This document shows, piece after piece, positions 33,978 to 40,793 of a stretch of DNA of 64,000 nt; within the stretch, counting starts at the first letter, position 1, and every line of letters begins with the position of its first letter. A program made the translations under genes and the position numbers. This DNA is from Flavobacterium bernardetii (GTDB lineage Bacteria; Bacteroidota; Bacteroidia; Flavobacteriales; Flavobacteriaceae): contig NZ_JAANOQ010000001.1 in the NCBI RefSeq assembly GCF_011305415.1, forward strand, positions 831,631 to 895,630. Reading direction: 5' to 3'. Under the pieces are notes generated by a model. That model ran no database searches. It was not told the DNA's origin and worked only from the letters and a program-made list of their open reading frames with translations.

Positions 33978-36674
33978 TTATACGGTTTCTGTATTCTTAT
34001 TTTTTGGTAAAGTGAAAACAATACAAGCGCCTTTAACGGTTTGCTCTGCCCAAATTTTACCTTTGTGATATTCCATAATTTGTTTGCAAATGGCTAATCC
34101 TAATCCGCTACCAACAGGTTTCTTAATATTTTGATTGGTAGATTGATAAAACTTATCAAAAATAACCTCAAAATCATCGGGATGGATTCCTTTTCCATTG
34201 TCTTGCACGAAAGTATGAATAAAATTATTCTTTTCCTTGATTTGAATGGTAATTAATCCGTCAATTTCTGGGCAAAACTTGATCGCATTTGATAATAAAT
34301 TAGTTATCACTTGAACAATTCTATCTTCATCATAAAAAGCATTTACCTTTGATTTACTTTCTATATGAACCGTAATGTGCTTGTTTTTAATTAATTGCTG
34401 TAAAGGTTCAATTGATTTTTCAATAGTAACAACCAAATTATTTTGAGTTGGATGAATGGTTTGTTTCCCCGTTTCAAATTTTTCTAAATCGAGAATTTTA
34501 TCAATTAACCGATTTAATCGATCTGATTCTGAAATGATATTCTGTAAAAATTGCTTTTTAAGTTCCTCTGGAATTTCGTCATCATCGTGTAAAATCTCAC
34601 TTGCAGCACGAATAGCCGTAATTGGCGTTCGAAGTTCGTGTGTAACGGTGTCTAAAAATTCGTCTTTTTGCTGGTCTTTTATCATTAACGACTCGTTAGC
34701 ATCTTGTAATTTAGCTGTGATTTCCTTTAATTCATTAGAGGTTTCTGTTAGTTTTTTATTAACAATTATGTTTTCTTTCGATTCTTCTAAAATTTTTAAT
34801 ACTTCTGGTAAACTAATTTTTTCTTCTTTAACTACACTTGAAATTAAAATTCTCGCGGAAGCTGTTCCAATATGTCCGGTTAATAAATTTTCGGAAAACT
34901 TAATTAATCGGGCATCTGCCAATTCTATATTTTTATCAACGTTATATTTTACGTTGAAAATATTCATAGCGCGTTTGGTTCGTTCTTCGCCTAAAAATCG
35001 AATTAATACTTTCTCAATATCATTTCTGTAAGCCGTTCCTTTCCAGATAAATGCATTTTCGTGATTGGTGATGTATTTGTTGATATCTACAAACATTTCT
35101 GCATAATTTCTTTCTCGATAATTTCCTTTAAAACTCACAGAAACAGCAAAATACGTAACTGAATTGAAAAGTAAACTCCAAAATAAAGCGTGTGGAATTG
35201 GATCTAAATAATCTAAACCGAATAATTGAAAAGGCTTTAATAATTCGATATTTAAAAAACCGTTAGAAATAAAGGTGCTTTGACTGTTGGTAATTCCGAT
35301 ACTATATGGAATTAACAACGTGAACAAGCAAAAAATAAATCCGATAATTATACTATAAATCGCACCTAAACGAGAGCCTCTTCTCCAAAATAAAGCTCCG
35401 AAAAAAGCAGGTGCTAACTGTGAAATCACAACAAAAGCAACCATTCCGATGGAAACTAAATTATAATTTAATCCAAAATATCTGTAAATGAAATACGAAA
35501 GAATAATTAACAAAAAGATGCCTATTTTTCTACTGTTCAAGATGCTTTTATTACTAATTGTTTCTGCACTTTTTAGTTTTCCAAGTAAGTTATAGGGAAT
35601 TAATATATTGTTAGTTACCATTGTTGAAAGTCCAATTGACGAAACCACAATCATTGAAATCGCAGCTGAAAATCCGCCAAGAAAAACCAAAACCGTTAAA
35701 ATTCTATTATTGAATAATTGTGGAATTAATAAAGAATACACATCGGAATTTACATCTTGACCGTCGAACAAAATATTTCCACCCCAAGCTATTGGATAGA
35801 CGAAAATATTGAATATCAACAAATACAAAGGAAACAACCAAACTGCTGTATTAATGTGCTTTTCGCGATTGTTTTCTATAACTGAAACTTGAAATTGTCT
35901 CGGTAATAAAAATATAGCAAACATAGAAAGCACACAAAGTAGAAACCAGTTTATGGCTTGAGGCAAACCACCGATTGTGTTTTTTTCTTTGAAATTTTCT
36001 AATAAACTTGCTTTTTGGTAGATGTCGTCAAAACCATCGAAGACAAAAAATGTTACGTAAACGCCTATGATTACGAAGAAAACCAGTTTTAAAACACTTT
36101 CCATTGCCACGGCAGTTACGATTCCTTTTCTTTTTTCGGAAGCATCTACATAACGTGTTCCGTAATAAGACGCAAATAAAGCTAATGCAACAGCCACATA
36201 AGTTGTGGTATCATCAAAAATTAGAGAATTGATTGGAGTTTTTGTTACGATATGAAACGTTTCAGCAATGGCTTTTAGTTGTAAAGAAATGTAAGGAATG
36301 ATTCCTGTTAAACAAATTACAGTAACAATTGCTCCTAAAAAACGGCTATTTCCGTATCGTAAAGAGATAAAATCGGCTATACTTGAAATTTTATTTACTC
36401 GCGAAATTCTAATGATTTTCTTTAGAATTAAAATCCAAGACGGTGCAATAATTATTGGACCTAAATAGATTGGAAGAAAACTTAAGCCACTATCAGCTGC
36501 TACTCCGACACTACCATAATACGTCCAAGCTGTACAATAAACAGCTAAAGATAATGTATAAACGTAAGGATTATTTGTCCATTTGCTGTTGTTATTTTTT
36601 TCTGCCCAATGTGCGATATAAAATAAAATGGCCAAATAGATGGACAAAATTATAAGAAGAATAACGCTATTCAT
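33978..36674 (-). CDS. Solute:sodium symporter-like / histidine kinase fusion (CrbS-like)
   Basis: 898 residues. The first about 500 residues form 12-13 membrane helices of the solute:sodium symporter fold (for example GGFSAAISMIVVSSIGLSTM and FFGALFWRRGSRLGAIYSI). A cytoplasmic linker and coiled region lead to a HisKA helix (FLDTVTHELRTPITAIRAAS) and an HATPase domain with DNGKGIHPDD and GSGLGLAICKQ. In CrbS-type proteins the symporter domain senses a small carboxylate such as acetate, and the kinase controls acs. Here the gene lies between acyl-CoA synthetases and a carboxylate-transporter-type gene, which supports the same task. It overlaps the upstream small gene by 8 nt. Confidence 0.92.
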   Translation of the reverse strand: MNSVILLIILSIYLAILFYIAHWAEKNNNSKWTNNPYVYTLSLAVYCTAWTYYGSVGVAADSGLSFLPIYLGPIIIAPSWILILKKIIRISRVNKISSIADFISLRYGNSRFLGAIVTVICLTGIIPYISLQLKAIAETFHIVTKTPINSLIFDDTTTYVAVALALFASYYGTRYVDASEKRKGIVTAVAMESVLKLVFFVIIGVYVTFFVFDGFDDIYQKASLLENFKEKNTIGGLPQAINWFLLCVLSMFAIFLLPRQFQVSVIENNREKHINTAVWLFPLYLLIFNIFVYPIAWGGNILFDGQDVNSDVYSLLIPQLFNNRILTVLVFLGGFSAAISMIVVSSIGLSTMVTNNILIPYNLLGKLKSAETISNKSILNSRKIGIFLLIILSYFIYRYFGLNYNLVSIGMVAFVVISQLAPAFFGALFWRRGSRLGAIYSIIIGFIFCLFTLLIPYSIGITNSQSTFISNGFLNIELLKPFQLFGLDYLDPIPHALFWSLLFNSVTYFAVSVSFKGNYRERNYAEMFVDINKYITNHENAFIWKGTAYRNDIEKVLIRFLGEERTKRAMNIFNVKYNVDKNIELADARLIKFSENLLTGHIGTASARILISSVVKEEKISLPEVLKILEESKENIIVNKKLTETSNELKEITAKLQDANESLMIKDQQKDEFLDTVTHELRTPITAIRAASEILHDDDEIPEELKKQFLQNIISESDRLNRLIDKILDLEKFETGKQTIHPTQNNLVVTIEKSIEPLQQLIKNKHITVHIESKSKVNAFYDEDRIVQVITNLLSNAIKFCPEIDGLITIQIKEKNNFIHTFVQDNGKGIHPDDFEVIFDKFYQSTNQNIKKPVGSGLGLAICKQIMEYHKGKIWAEQTVKGACIVFTLPKNKNTETV

Positions 36675-36861
36675 TGTATCGAATCATAATATATAAGGAA
36701 ACTAAAATAGAAAGTAACCAAGTGGAAAAAATGAAAATATAACTACTTGGAAATCCAAAAACATTTCTGGAAGAATCAAATAGTAATACAATTGGCATAT
36801 TCAAACAAATGAGCAATACAATTGAAACGATAACTAATTTCTGTTGGTGTCTTTTTTTCAT
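36667..36861 (-). CDS. Small two-helix membrane protein (DUF3311-like) coupled to the symporter kinase
   Basis: 64 residues: a basic start (MKKRHQQK), helix 1 (about 9-28), a conserved-looking P-loop segment (NMPIVLLFDSSRNVFGFPSSY), helix 2 (about 38-60) and a charged end. The pattern resembles the short partner proteins (DUF3311 or DUF485 type) that precede solute:sodium symporters. Its stop overlaps the kinase start by 8 nt, suggesting translational coupling and possibly complex formation with the symporter domain. The family call is by pattern only. Confidence 0.65.
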   Translation of the reverse strand: MKKRHQQKLVIVSIVLLICLNMPIVLLFDSSRNVFGFPSSYIFIFSTWLLSILVSLYIMIRYNE

Positions 36862-36870
36862 ATTAATTGC

Positions 36871-36893
36871 CGCAAAGGCACTAAGGCGCTAAG
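36871..36893. repeat. Remnant of a GC-rich CGCAAAGG-type short repeat
   Basis: The sequence consists of 8-nt units CGCAAAGG, CACTAAGG and CGCTAAG, in a strongly AT-rich surrounding. Similar interspersed CGCAAAG/CGCTAAG runs are common in Flavobacterium intergenic regions. It lies 10 bp upstream of the small membrane gene. Confidence 0.5.
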
Positions 36894-36968
36894 TTATATT
36901 TTATAAACTAAATTATTGGTTTGACTAATTTACATAAAGTTTTTAAAACACTACTGATTTAAATGCAT

Positions 36969-36996
36969 AAAAGCTCTTAAATGAATAAGAGCTTTT
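36969..36996 (-). terminator. Weak terminator after the DUF6814-like gene
   Basis: An 11-bp stem AAAAGCTCTTA / TAAGAGCTTTT with a 6-nt loop. The T-run on the minus strand is short (TTTT within the stem), so efficiency is uncertain. Confidence 0.55.
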
Positions 36997-37022
36997 AGTA
37001 ACAAAAAATAAATTAAATCAAA

Positions 37023-37238
37023 TTAATCTTCATATTCGTTTTTAAATGAATACCATCCGAAAATAGCTAATCCAGAAACGATTAAAGGTAATAAAACGAA
37101 GAAAATAATAATTGCAAAAACTAAATCTTCTTGTTTTCCTGTTGAAAATTTTCCTCCGAAAATTTCATAACTATAATAGGCTACGGCAGCGGAAAGAGCC
37201 ATCCAAACTATACCTAAATATTTTTTTATTGCGTTCAT
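37023..37238 (-). CDS. Small membrane protein, DUF6814-like
   Basis: 71 residues with two helices. It begins MNAIKKYLGIVWMALSAAVA and ends GLAIFGWYSFKNEYED. This pattern is that of the short Bacteroidota protein (DUF6814) that accompanies MHS-type transporters. It follows the transporter gene by 12 bp, in an operon with it. It may stabilise or modulate the transporter. Function not demonstrated. Confidence 0.7.
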   Translation of the reverse strand: MNAIKKYLGIVWMALSAAVAYYSYEIFGGKFSTGKQEDLVFAIIIFFVLLPLIVSGLAIFGWYSFKNEYED

Positions 37239-37250
37239 ATTTTTATGTTT

Positions 37251-38789
37251 TTAGTCGTGAAGAGTATTAATTTTTCTGTCAATGTAAATCATTCCGATTA
37301 CGAAACAAACTGCTGCAATACCGATTGGATACCAAAGTCCTTCTAAGTAAAATTCTGGGTTTCCAGCATCTTTAGCCGAAGTTACGAAATAAGTTGAAAT
37401 GGCTGGTAGCAATCCACCGAAAATACCATTTCCAACGTGATACGGTAACGACATTGATGTGTAACGAATTTTCACTGGGAACATTTCTACTAAGAAAGCT
37501 GCGATTGGACCATACACCATTGTTACAAAAATAACCTGAATAAACACTAGGAAAACTAGCATCCACTTGTCGCTACTATTTATAGATTTCGTAACTTTTG
37601 TTTCAATTTTATCTTTTCCTTTATCGTCAAGCATTATTTTACCTGCTTCGAAATGTTTAGTTTGAATTTCTTCAACGGCAGTTCCGTCGGTATATGTTTT
37701 TGTTGTTGTATAAATGGAATCCATTTTTGTGGCATCAATTTCTTTCATTGATGGAACTACTTTTGTATTCGCTACAACTTCAGTTTTTAAAGTTAAATCT
37801 GTAGTTTTATACATTTGCTTGTAAATAGGTCTGTATAATAAAATCGCAATTAACATACCACCCATCATGATGTATTTTCTACCTATTTTATCACTCAACC
37901 AACCGAAGAAAATAAAGAAAGGTGTACCTAAAATTAAAGCAATTCCTAAAAGCATATCTACTTGAGAAGAATCTACACTCATAACAGTTTTCAGGAAGTT
38001 CATGGCGTAAAATTGACCTGTATACCAAACAACACCTTGACCCATTGTAGCTCCAAATAAAGCTAATAATACAAATTTTAAATTGTATTTGTTTCCGAAA
38101 CTTTCTTTTAACGGATTTGTACTTGTTTTTCCTTCTTCTTTTGCTTTTGCAAAAACTGGAGATTCATGCATGTTTTTACGAATCATGTAAGAAACTAAAA
38201 CCATTAAGATAGAAACCCAAAATGGTACTCTCCAACCCCACTCGTCAAAAGCTTCTTTTGATAAAGTGCTTTTTGTAATTAAAATCACCATTAATGAAAT
38301 GAATAAACCAACAGTAGCAGTGGTTTGAATCCATGAAGTCCAATATCCTTTTTGGCCAGCTGGAGCGTGTTCAGCTACATAAGTTGCTGCGCCACCATAT
38401 TCACCACCAAGCGCTAAACCTTGTAATAAACGAAGTACAAGAACTAATAAAGGTGCCATAAAACCAATCGTTTCATAACTTGGAATACATCCAATAAGGA
38501 ACGTGGCTCCACCCATTAAAAGCAGTGTTACCATAAACGTATATTTACGTCCAATAATATCTCCTAAACGTCCGAAGAATAAAGCTCCGAAAGGACGAAC
38601 TACGAAACCAGCAGCAAATGTTGCTAAAGTAGATAAGAAAGCTGCTGTTGGATTATCTGATGGGAAAAATTTTGTTGAAATTACAACGGCTAAACTTCCA
38701 AAGATGTAGAAATCGTACCATTCAATCATTGTACCCATTGAGGAAGCAGAAATAACTTTCCAAATTCCTGTTGTTTTTTTATCGCTCAT
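37251..38789 (-). CDS. MHS-family major-facilitator transporter with a large loop insertion
   Basis: 512 residues, 12 predicted helices. GTMIEWYDFYIFGSLA near the N-terminus and FGRLGDIIGRKYTFM (loop 2-3 signature), GGEYGGAATYVAEHAP and SWIQTTATVG identify the metabolite:H+ symporter (ShiA/ProP-like) branch. Between about residues 300 and 400 an unusual hydrophilic insertion of some 90 residues (many Lys/Thr) interrupts the second half, a feature absent in classical MHS proteins of about 430 residues. Context with acs, prpE and a CrbS-like sensor suggests a short-chain carboxylate uptake system, together with the porin upstream (29 bp). Substrate is inferred. Confidence 0.85.
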   Translation of the reverse strand: MSDKKTTGIWKVISASSMGTMIEWYDFYIFGSLAVVISTKFFPSDNPTAAFLSTLATFAAGFVVRPFGALFFGRLGDIIGRKYTFMVTLLLMGGATFLIGCIPSYETIGFMAPLLVLVLRLLQGLALGGEYGGAATYVAEHAPAGQKGYWTSWIQTTATVGLFISLMVILITKSTLSKEAFDEWGWRVPFWVSILMVLVSYMIRKNMHESPVFAKAKEEGKTSTNPLKESFGNKYNLKFVLLALFGATMGQGVVWYTGQFYAMNFLKTVMSVDSSQVDMLLGIALILGTPFFIFFGWLSDKIGRKYIMMGGMLIAILLYRPIYKQMYKTTDLTLKTEVVANTKVVPSMKEIDATKMDSIYTTTKTYTDGTAVEEIQTKHFEAGKIMLDDKGKDKIETKVTKSINSSDKWMLVFLVFIQVIFVTMVYGPIAAFLVEMFPVKIRYTSMSLPYHVGNGIFGGLLPAISTYFVTSAKDAGNPEFYLEGLWYPIGIAAVCFVIGMIYIDRKINTLHD

Positions 38790-38818
38790 ATTTATAAATT
38801 ATTAAGTTGGTTTTATTT

Positions 38819-40108
38819 TTAGAAAGAATAGGCACATGAAATCATAAATCTCATATTAGAAACGTCTTTTTTATTTAAATTTGCAGTTCCGTCACCATTA
38901 GCGTTTAAATCGCCCCAAGTTGCTCCAGTATATTCAATTTCTGGAGTGACTCTAAATTTATTTTGTTTGAAATCTACTCTTCCTGAAACTCTCATTACTT
39001 GTTCTACAACTCTAGTTCCTGCAACGCCTCTCATGTAATATTTAACTGTTTCACCTGCTGCTAAATTTCTTGAAGTTCCGTCATTAGTCGTCATTCCAAA
39101 AAATAATCCTGGCGCTACTTTTTTGTTATTACTAGCAATATCAATCCAATAAGCAGTAGTTTTTGATGATTCATACTTTTCAACTTGTCCAGCTTGTGTA
39201 TAGCCTACAAATCCACCTAACATAACTAAATTTGCCATATCAGTTCCAGTAATTCCATATGCTTTTACAGAAAATTTATCGTTTGAGTATTTTGCATATC
39301 CCACAAAAGAAGTACTGTTTGCTTTTTCGTTAGAAACTTTTCCACCTGATTCTGTTAAAGGTTGTAAAGATTTAAATTCTGCTCCCAAACCTGCAATCCA
39401 ATTTTTGTTTTTAAATTGTAATTGTCCGTGAATTGTTGGAACTGATGAATTAATTGATGCTGAATTTTGAGTTCCACCTGTGGCAGTTTGAGTAGTAAAT
39501 TCTCTTTCTTTGTAAGCTGTTATAGCTCCTGAGAATTCTTTTGTGAAATTTTGTTTTAATCTAACTTGCGAAGCCCATCCGAAAGGGTTAAATAAGATTC
39601 CTGTGCTAAAATTGGCTACACCTGGAAATACTTCTGGAATAAAAGTTGGATACCAAGTTTGACCCATTAATAAAGACGTTTTTGACCAATCCAAATTTAC
39701 GTGAGCATGTCTTAATCGCAATAATCCAATTGTAGATTCTGTGTTTCCGAAGAAATCACCTTCTAAAGTTCCTGAAATTTTAGCTCCCCAAACATTTGGG
39801 CCTTTAACTTTCGCTCCCAAACGAGAAACTACTGAAAGAAAATTGGAAGCTCCTGTGTCATTTAAATCTGCTCCATTAACATCTAAAACTTCGTCTAGAG
39901 GATATAAATTTAAATTGTATTCTCTTACTTGTGCTGATTTTCGGGTATCCCAAATGTAATCCGTTCTGATAAAGCCGTACCAGCTTACGTCCCATTCTTT
40001 TTCTGTAGTAGCAGTTGTAACCACTGGTGCAACTACTGGCGCTGGTGTTGTTTGCGAAAAGCCGTAGTAGGAGGCTGCAAAACAACATAAGGTTAGTATT
40101 TTTTTCAT
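38819..40108 (-). CDS. Outer-membrane porin
   Basis: 429 residues with a signal peptide (about 1-19, ending YGFSQ). A Pro/Val/Thr-rich linker (TPAPVVAPVVTTATTEK) leads into a barrel, with DVSWYGFIRTDYIWDTRKS as its first strands and MRFMISCAYSF as the last. The layout fits DcaP-like or related anion/carboxylate porins. It precedes the MHS transporter by 29 bp, so both likely form an uptake route through outer and inner membranes. Its upstream 95 bp carries the weak operator-like site. Substrate inferred. Confidence 0.8.
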   Translation of the reverse strand: MKKILTLCCFAASYYGFSQTTPAPVVAPVVTTATTEKEWDVSWYGFIRTDYIWDTRKSAQVREYNLNLYPLDEVLDVNGADLNDTGASNFLSVVSRLGAKVKGPNVWGAKISGTLEGDFFGNTESTIGLLRLRHAHVNLDWSKTSLLMGQTWYPTFIPEVFPGVANFSTGILFNPFGWASQVRLKQNFTKEFSGAITAYKEREFTTQTATGGTQNSASINSSVPTIHGQLQFKNKNWIAGLGAEFKSLQPLTESGGKVSNEKANSTSFVGYAKYSNDKFSVKAYGITGTDMANLVMLGGFVGYTQAGQVEKYESSKTTAYWIDIASNNKKVAPGLFFGMTTNDGTSRNLAAGETVKYYMRGVAGTRVVEQVMRVSGRVDFKQNKFRVTPEIEYTGATWGDLNANGDGTANLNKKDVSNMRFMISCAYSF

Positions 40109-40189
40109 AATTAAATATTGATTAGTATTTGTTTAGTGGAGCCAAATTCTAAAAAATAACACATGAAAAAAATTTTGATATATATATGT

Positions 40190-40207
40190 GTTAACAAGTA
40201 TAGTTAA
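40190..40207 (-). promoter_or_regulatory. Weak operator-like site upstream of the porin
   Basis: On the minus strand TTAACTATACTTGTTAAC. The first ten bases (TTAACTATAC) are identical to the flank plus core of operator 1 before acs; the rest matches only with a 1-nt gap. It overlaps the stop codon of the zinc-ribbon gene. Spacing to a -7 box is not conserved. Confidence 0.3.
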
Positions 40208-40623
40208 TCTTTGAAACGTTCCCATTTTATTAGCATAAACTTATCGCCTAGTTCTGTAATAATCATTCCAGCACCCGACAAAACATCTTTATTTTTAAGG
40301 AATTCTACTAATTCAAGATGGTTAAAAATTTTATAAGTAGGATGATAATTAGAATTTTCAGGTTTTTTGATTTTAAATTCTTTCACCCAATTACTAATTG
40401 AAACATGTGAAACCCCGATAATACGTTCTATCTCTCTGAAACTTAATCCTTCTAAATATAATTGAAGTGCTTTTGTTACGTAATAATCGTCAATTTTCTT
40501 ACCTAATTTATTAACACTAAAGAAGTAATTGCAAGATTTACACAAATATCTTTGTCTATTTTTGACAATTCCACTCTTAACTATCTGATTATTTTGACAT
40601 TTTGGGCAGGCTAAAATCTCCAT
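40204..40623 (-). CDS. Zinc-ribbon / helix-turn-helix protein (IS1 InsA-like), candidate local regulator
   Basis: 139 residues. An N-terminal zinc ribbon (CPKCQNNQIVKSGIVK ... YLCKSCNYFF; four Cys) is followed by a helix-turn-helix (SFREIERIIGVSHVSISNWVKEF) and a C-terminal part without transposase catalytic residues. The architecture is that of IS1 InsA, but there is no downstream transposase frame and no terminal inverted repeats were found around it, so a domesticated DNA-binding protein is more likely. It lies at the end of the acetate/propionate module, 95 bp before the porin. A copy of the 16-bp motif lies 20 bp upstream of its ATG, compatible with autoregulation. The regulatory role is inference. 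Confidence 0.75.
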   Translation of the reverse strand: MEILACPKCQNNQIVKSGIVKNRQRYLCKSCNYFFSVNKLGKKIDDYYVTKALQLYLEGLSFREIERIIGVSHVSISNWVKEFKIKKPENSNYHPTYKIFNHLELVEFLKNKDVLSGAGMIITELGDKFMLIKWERFKD

Positions 40624-40643
40624 ATATATAAATTTTGCATAAA

Positions 40644-40659
40644 TATACTAATTTAGCAA
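40644..40659 (+). promoter_or_regulatory. Candidate operator 3 (zinc-ribbon gene), TATACTAATTTAGCAA
   Basis: Plus-strand 16-mer, inverted relative to the gene. It matches operator 1 at 14 of 16 positions. It lies 20-36 bp upstream of the ATG and overlaps a TATATTTATG box on the minus strand, as an autorepressor site would. Confidence 0.5.
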
Positions 40660-40745
40660 GATAATAAAAATAGAATTCACAAAAAATTCATTATTTATTT
40701 TCATTACCCTTAAAAAAACACACAATTATTTATACAAAGCACAAA

Positions 40746-40768
40746 AAAAGCGCAACAAGTGCGCTTTT
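40746..40768 (-). terminator. Terminator of the E1 dehydrogenase gene
   Basis: A 9-bp stem AAAAGCGCA / TGCGCTTTT with a 5-nt loop and a long T-run on the minus strand, 25 bp past the stop of the dehydrogenase gene. Confidence 0.88.
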
Positions 40769-40793
40769 AATAATTTATAGGATTAGAATTTTA

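Noticed and set aside
40147..40192. TAACACAT / ATGTGTTA inverted repeat upstream of the porin as a terminator
   Set aside because: 8-bp arms separated by about 20 AT-rich nt and no T-run; more likely chance or a protein-binding site.
40109..40680. Intact IS1-type insertion sequence
   Set aside because: Only an InsA-like protein is present; no transposase catalytic frame, terminal inverted repeats or target duplication were found.
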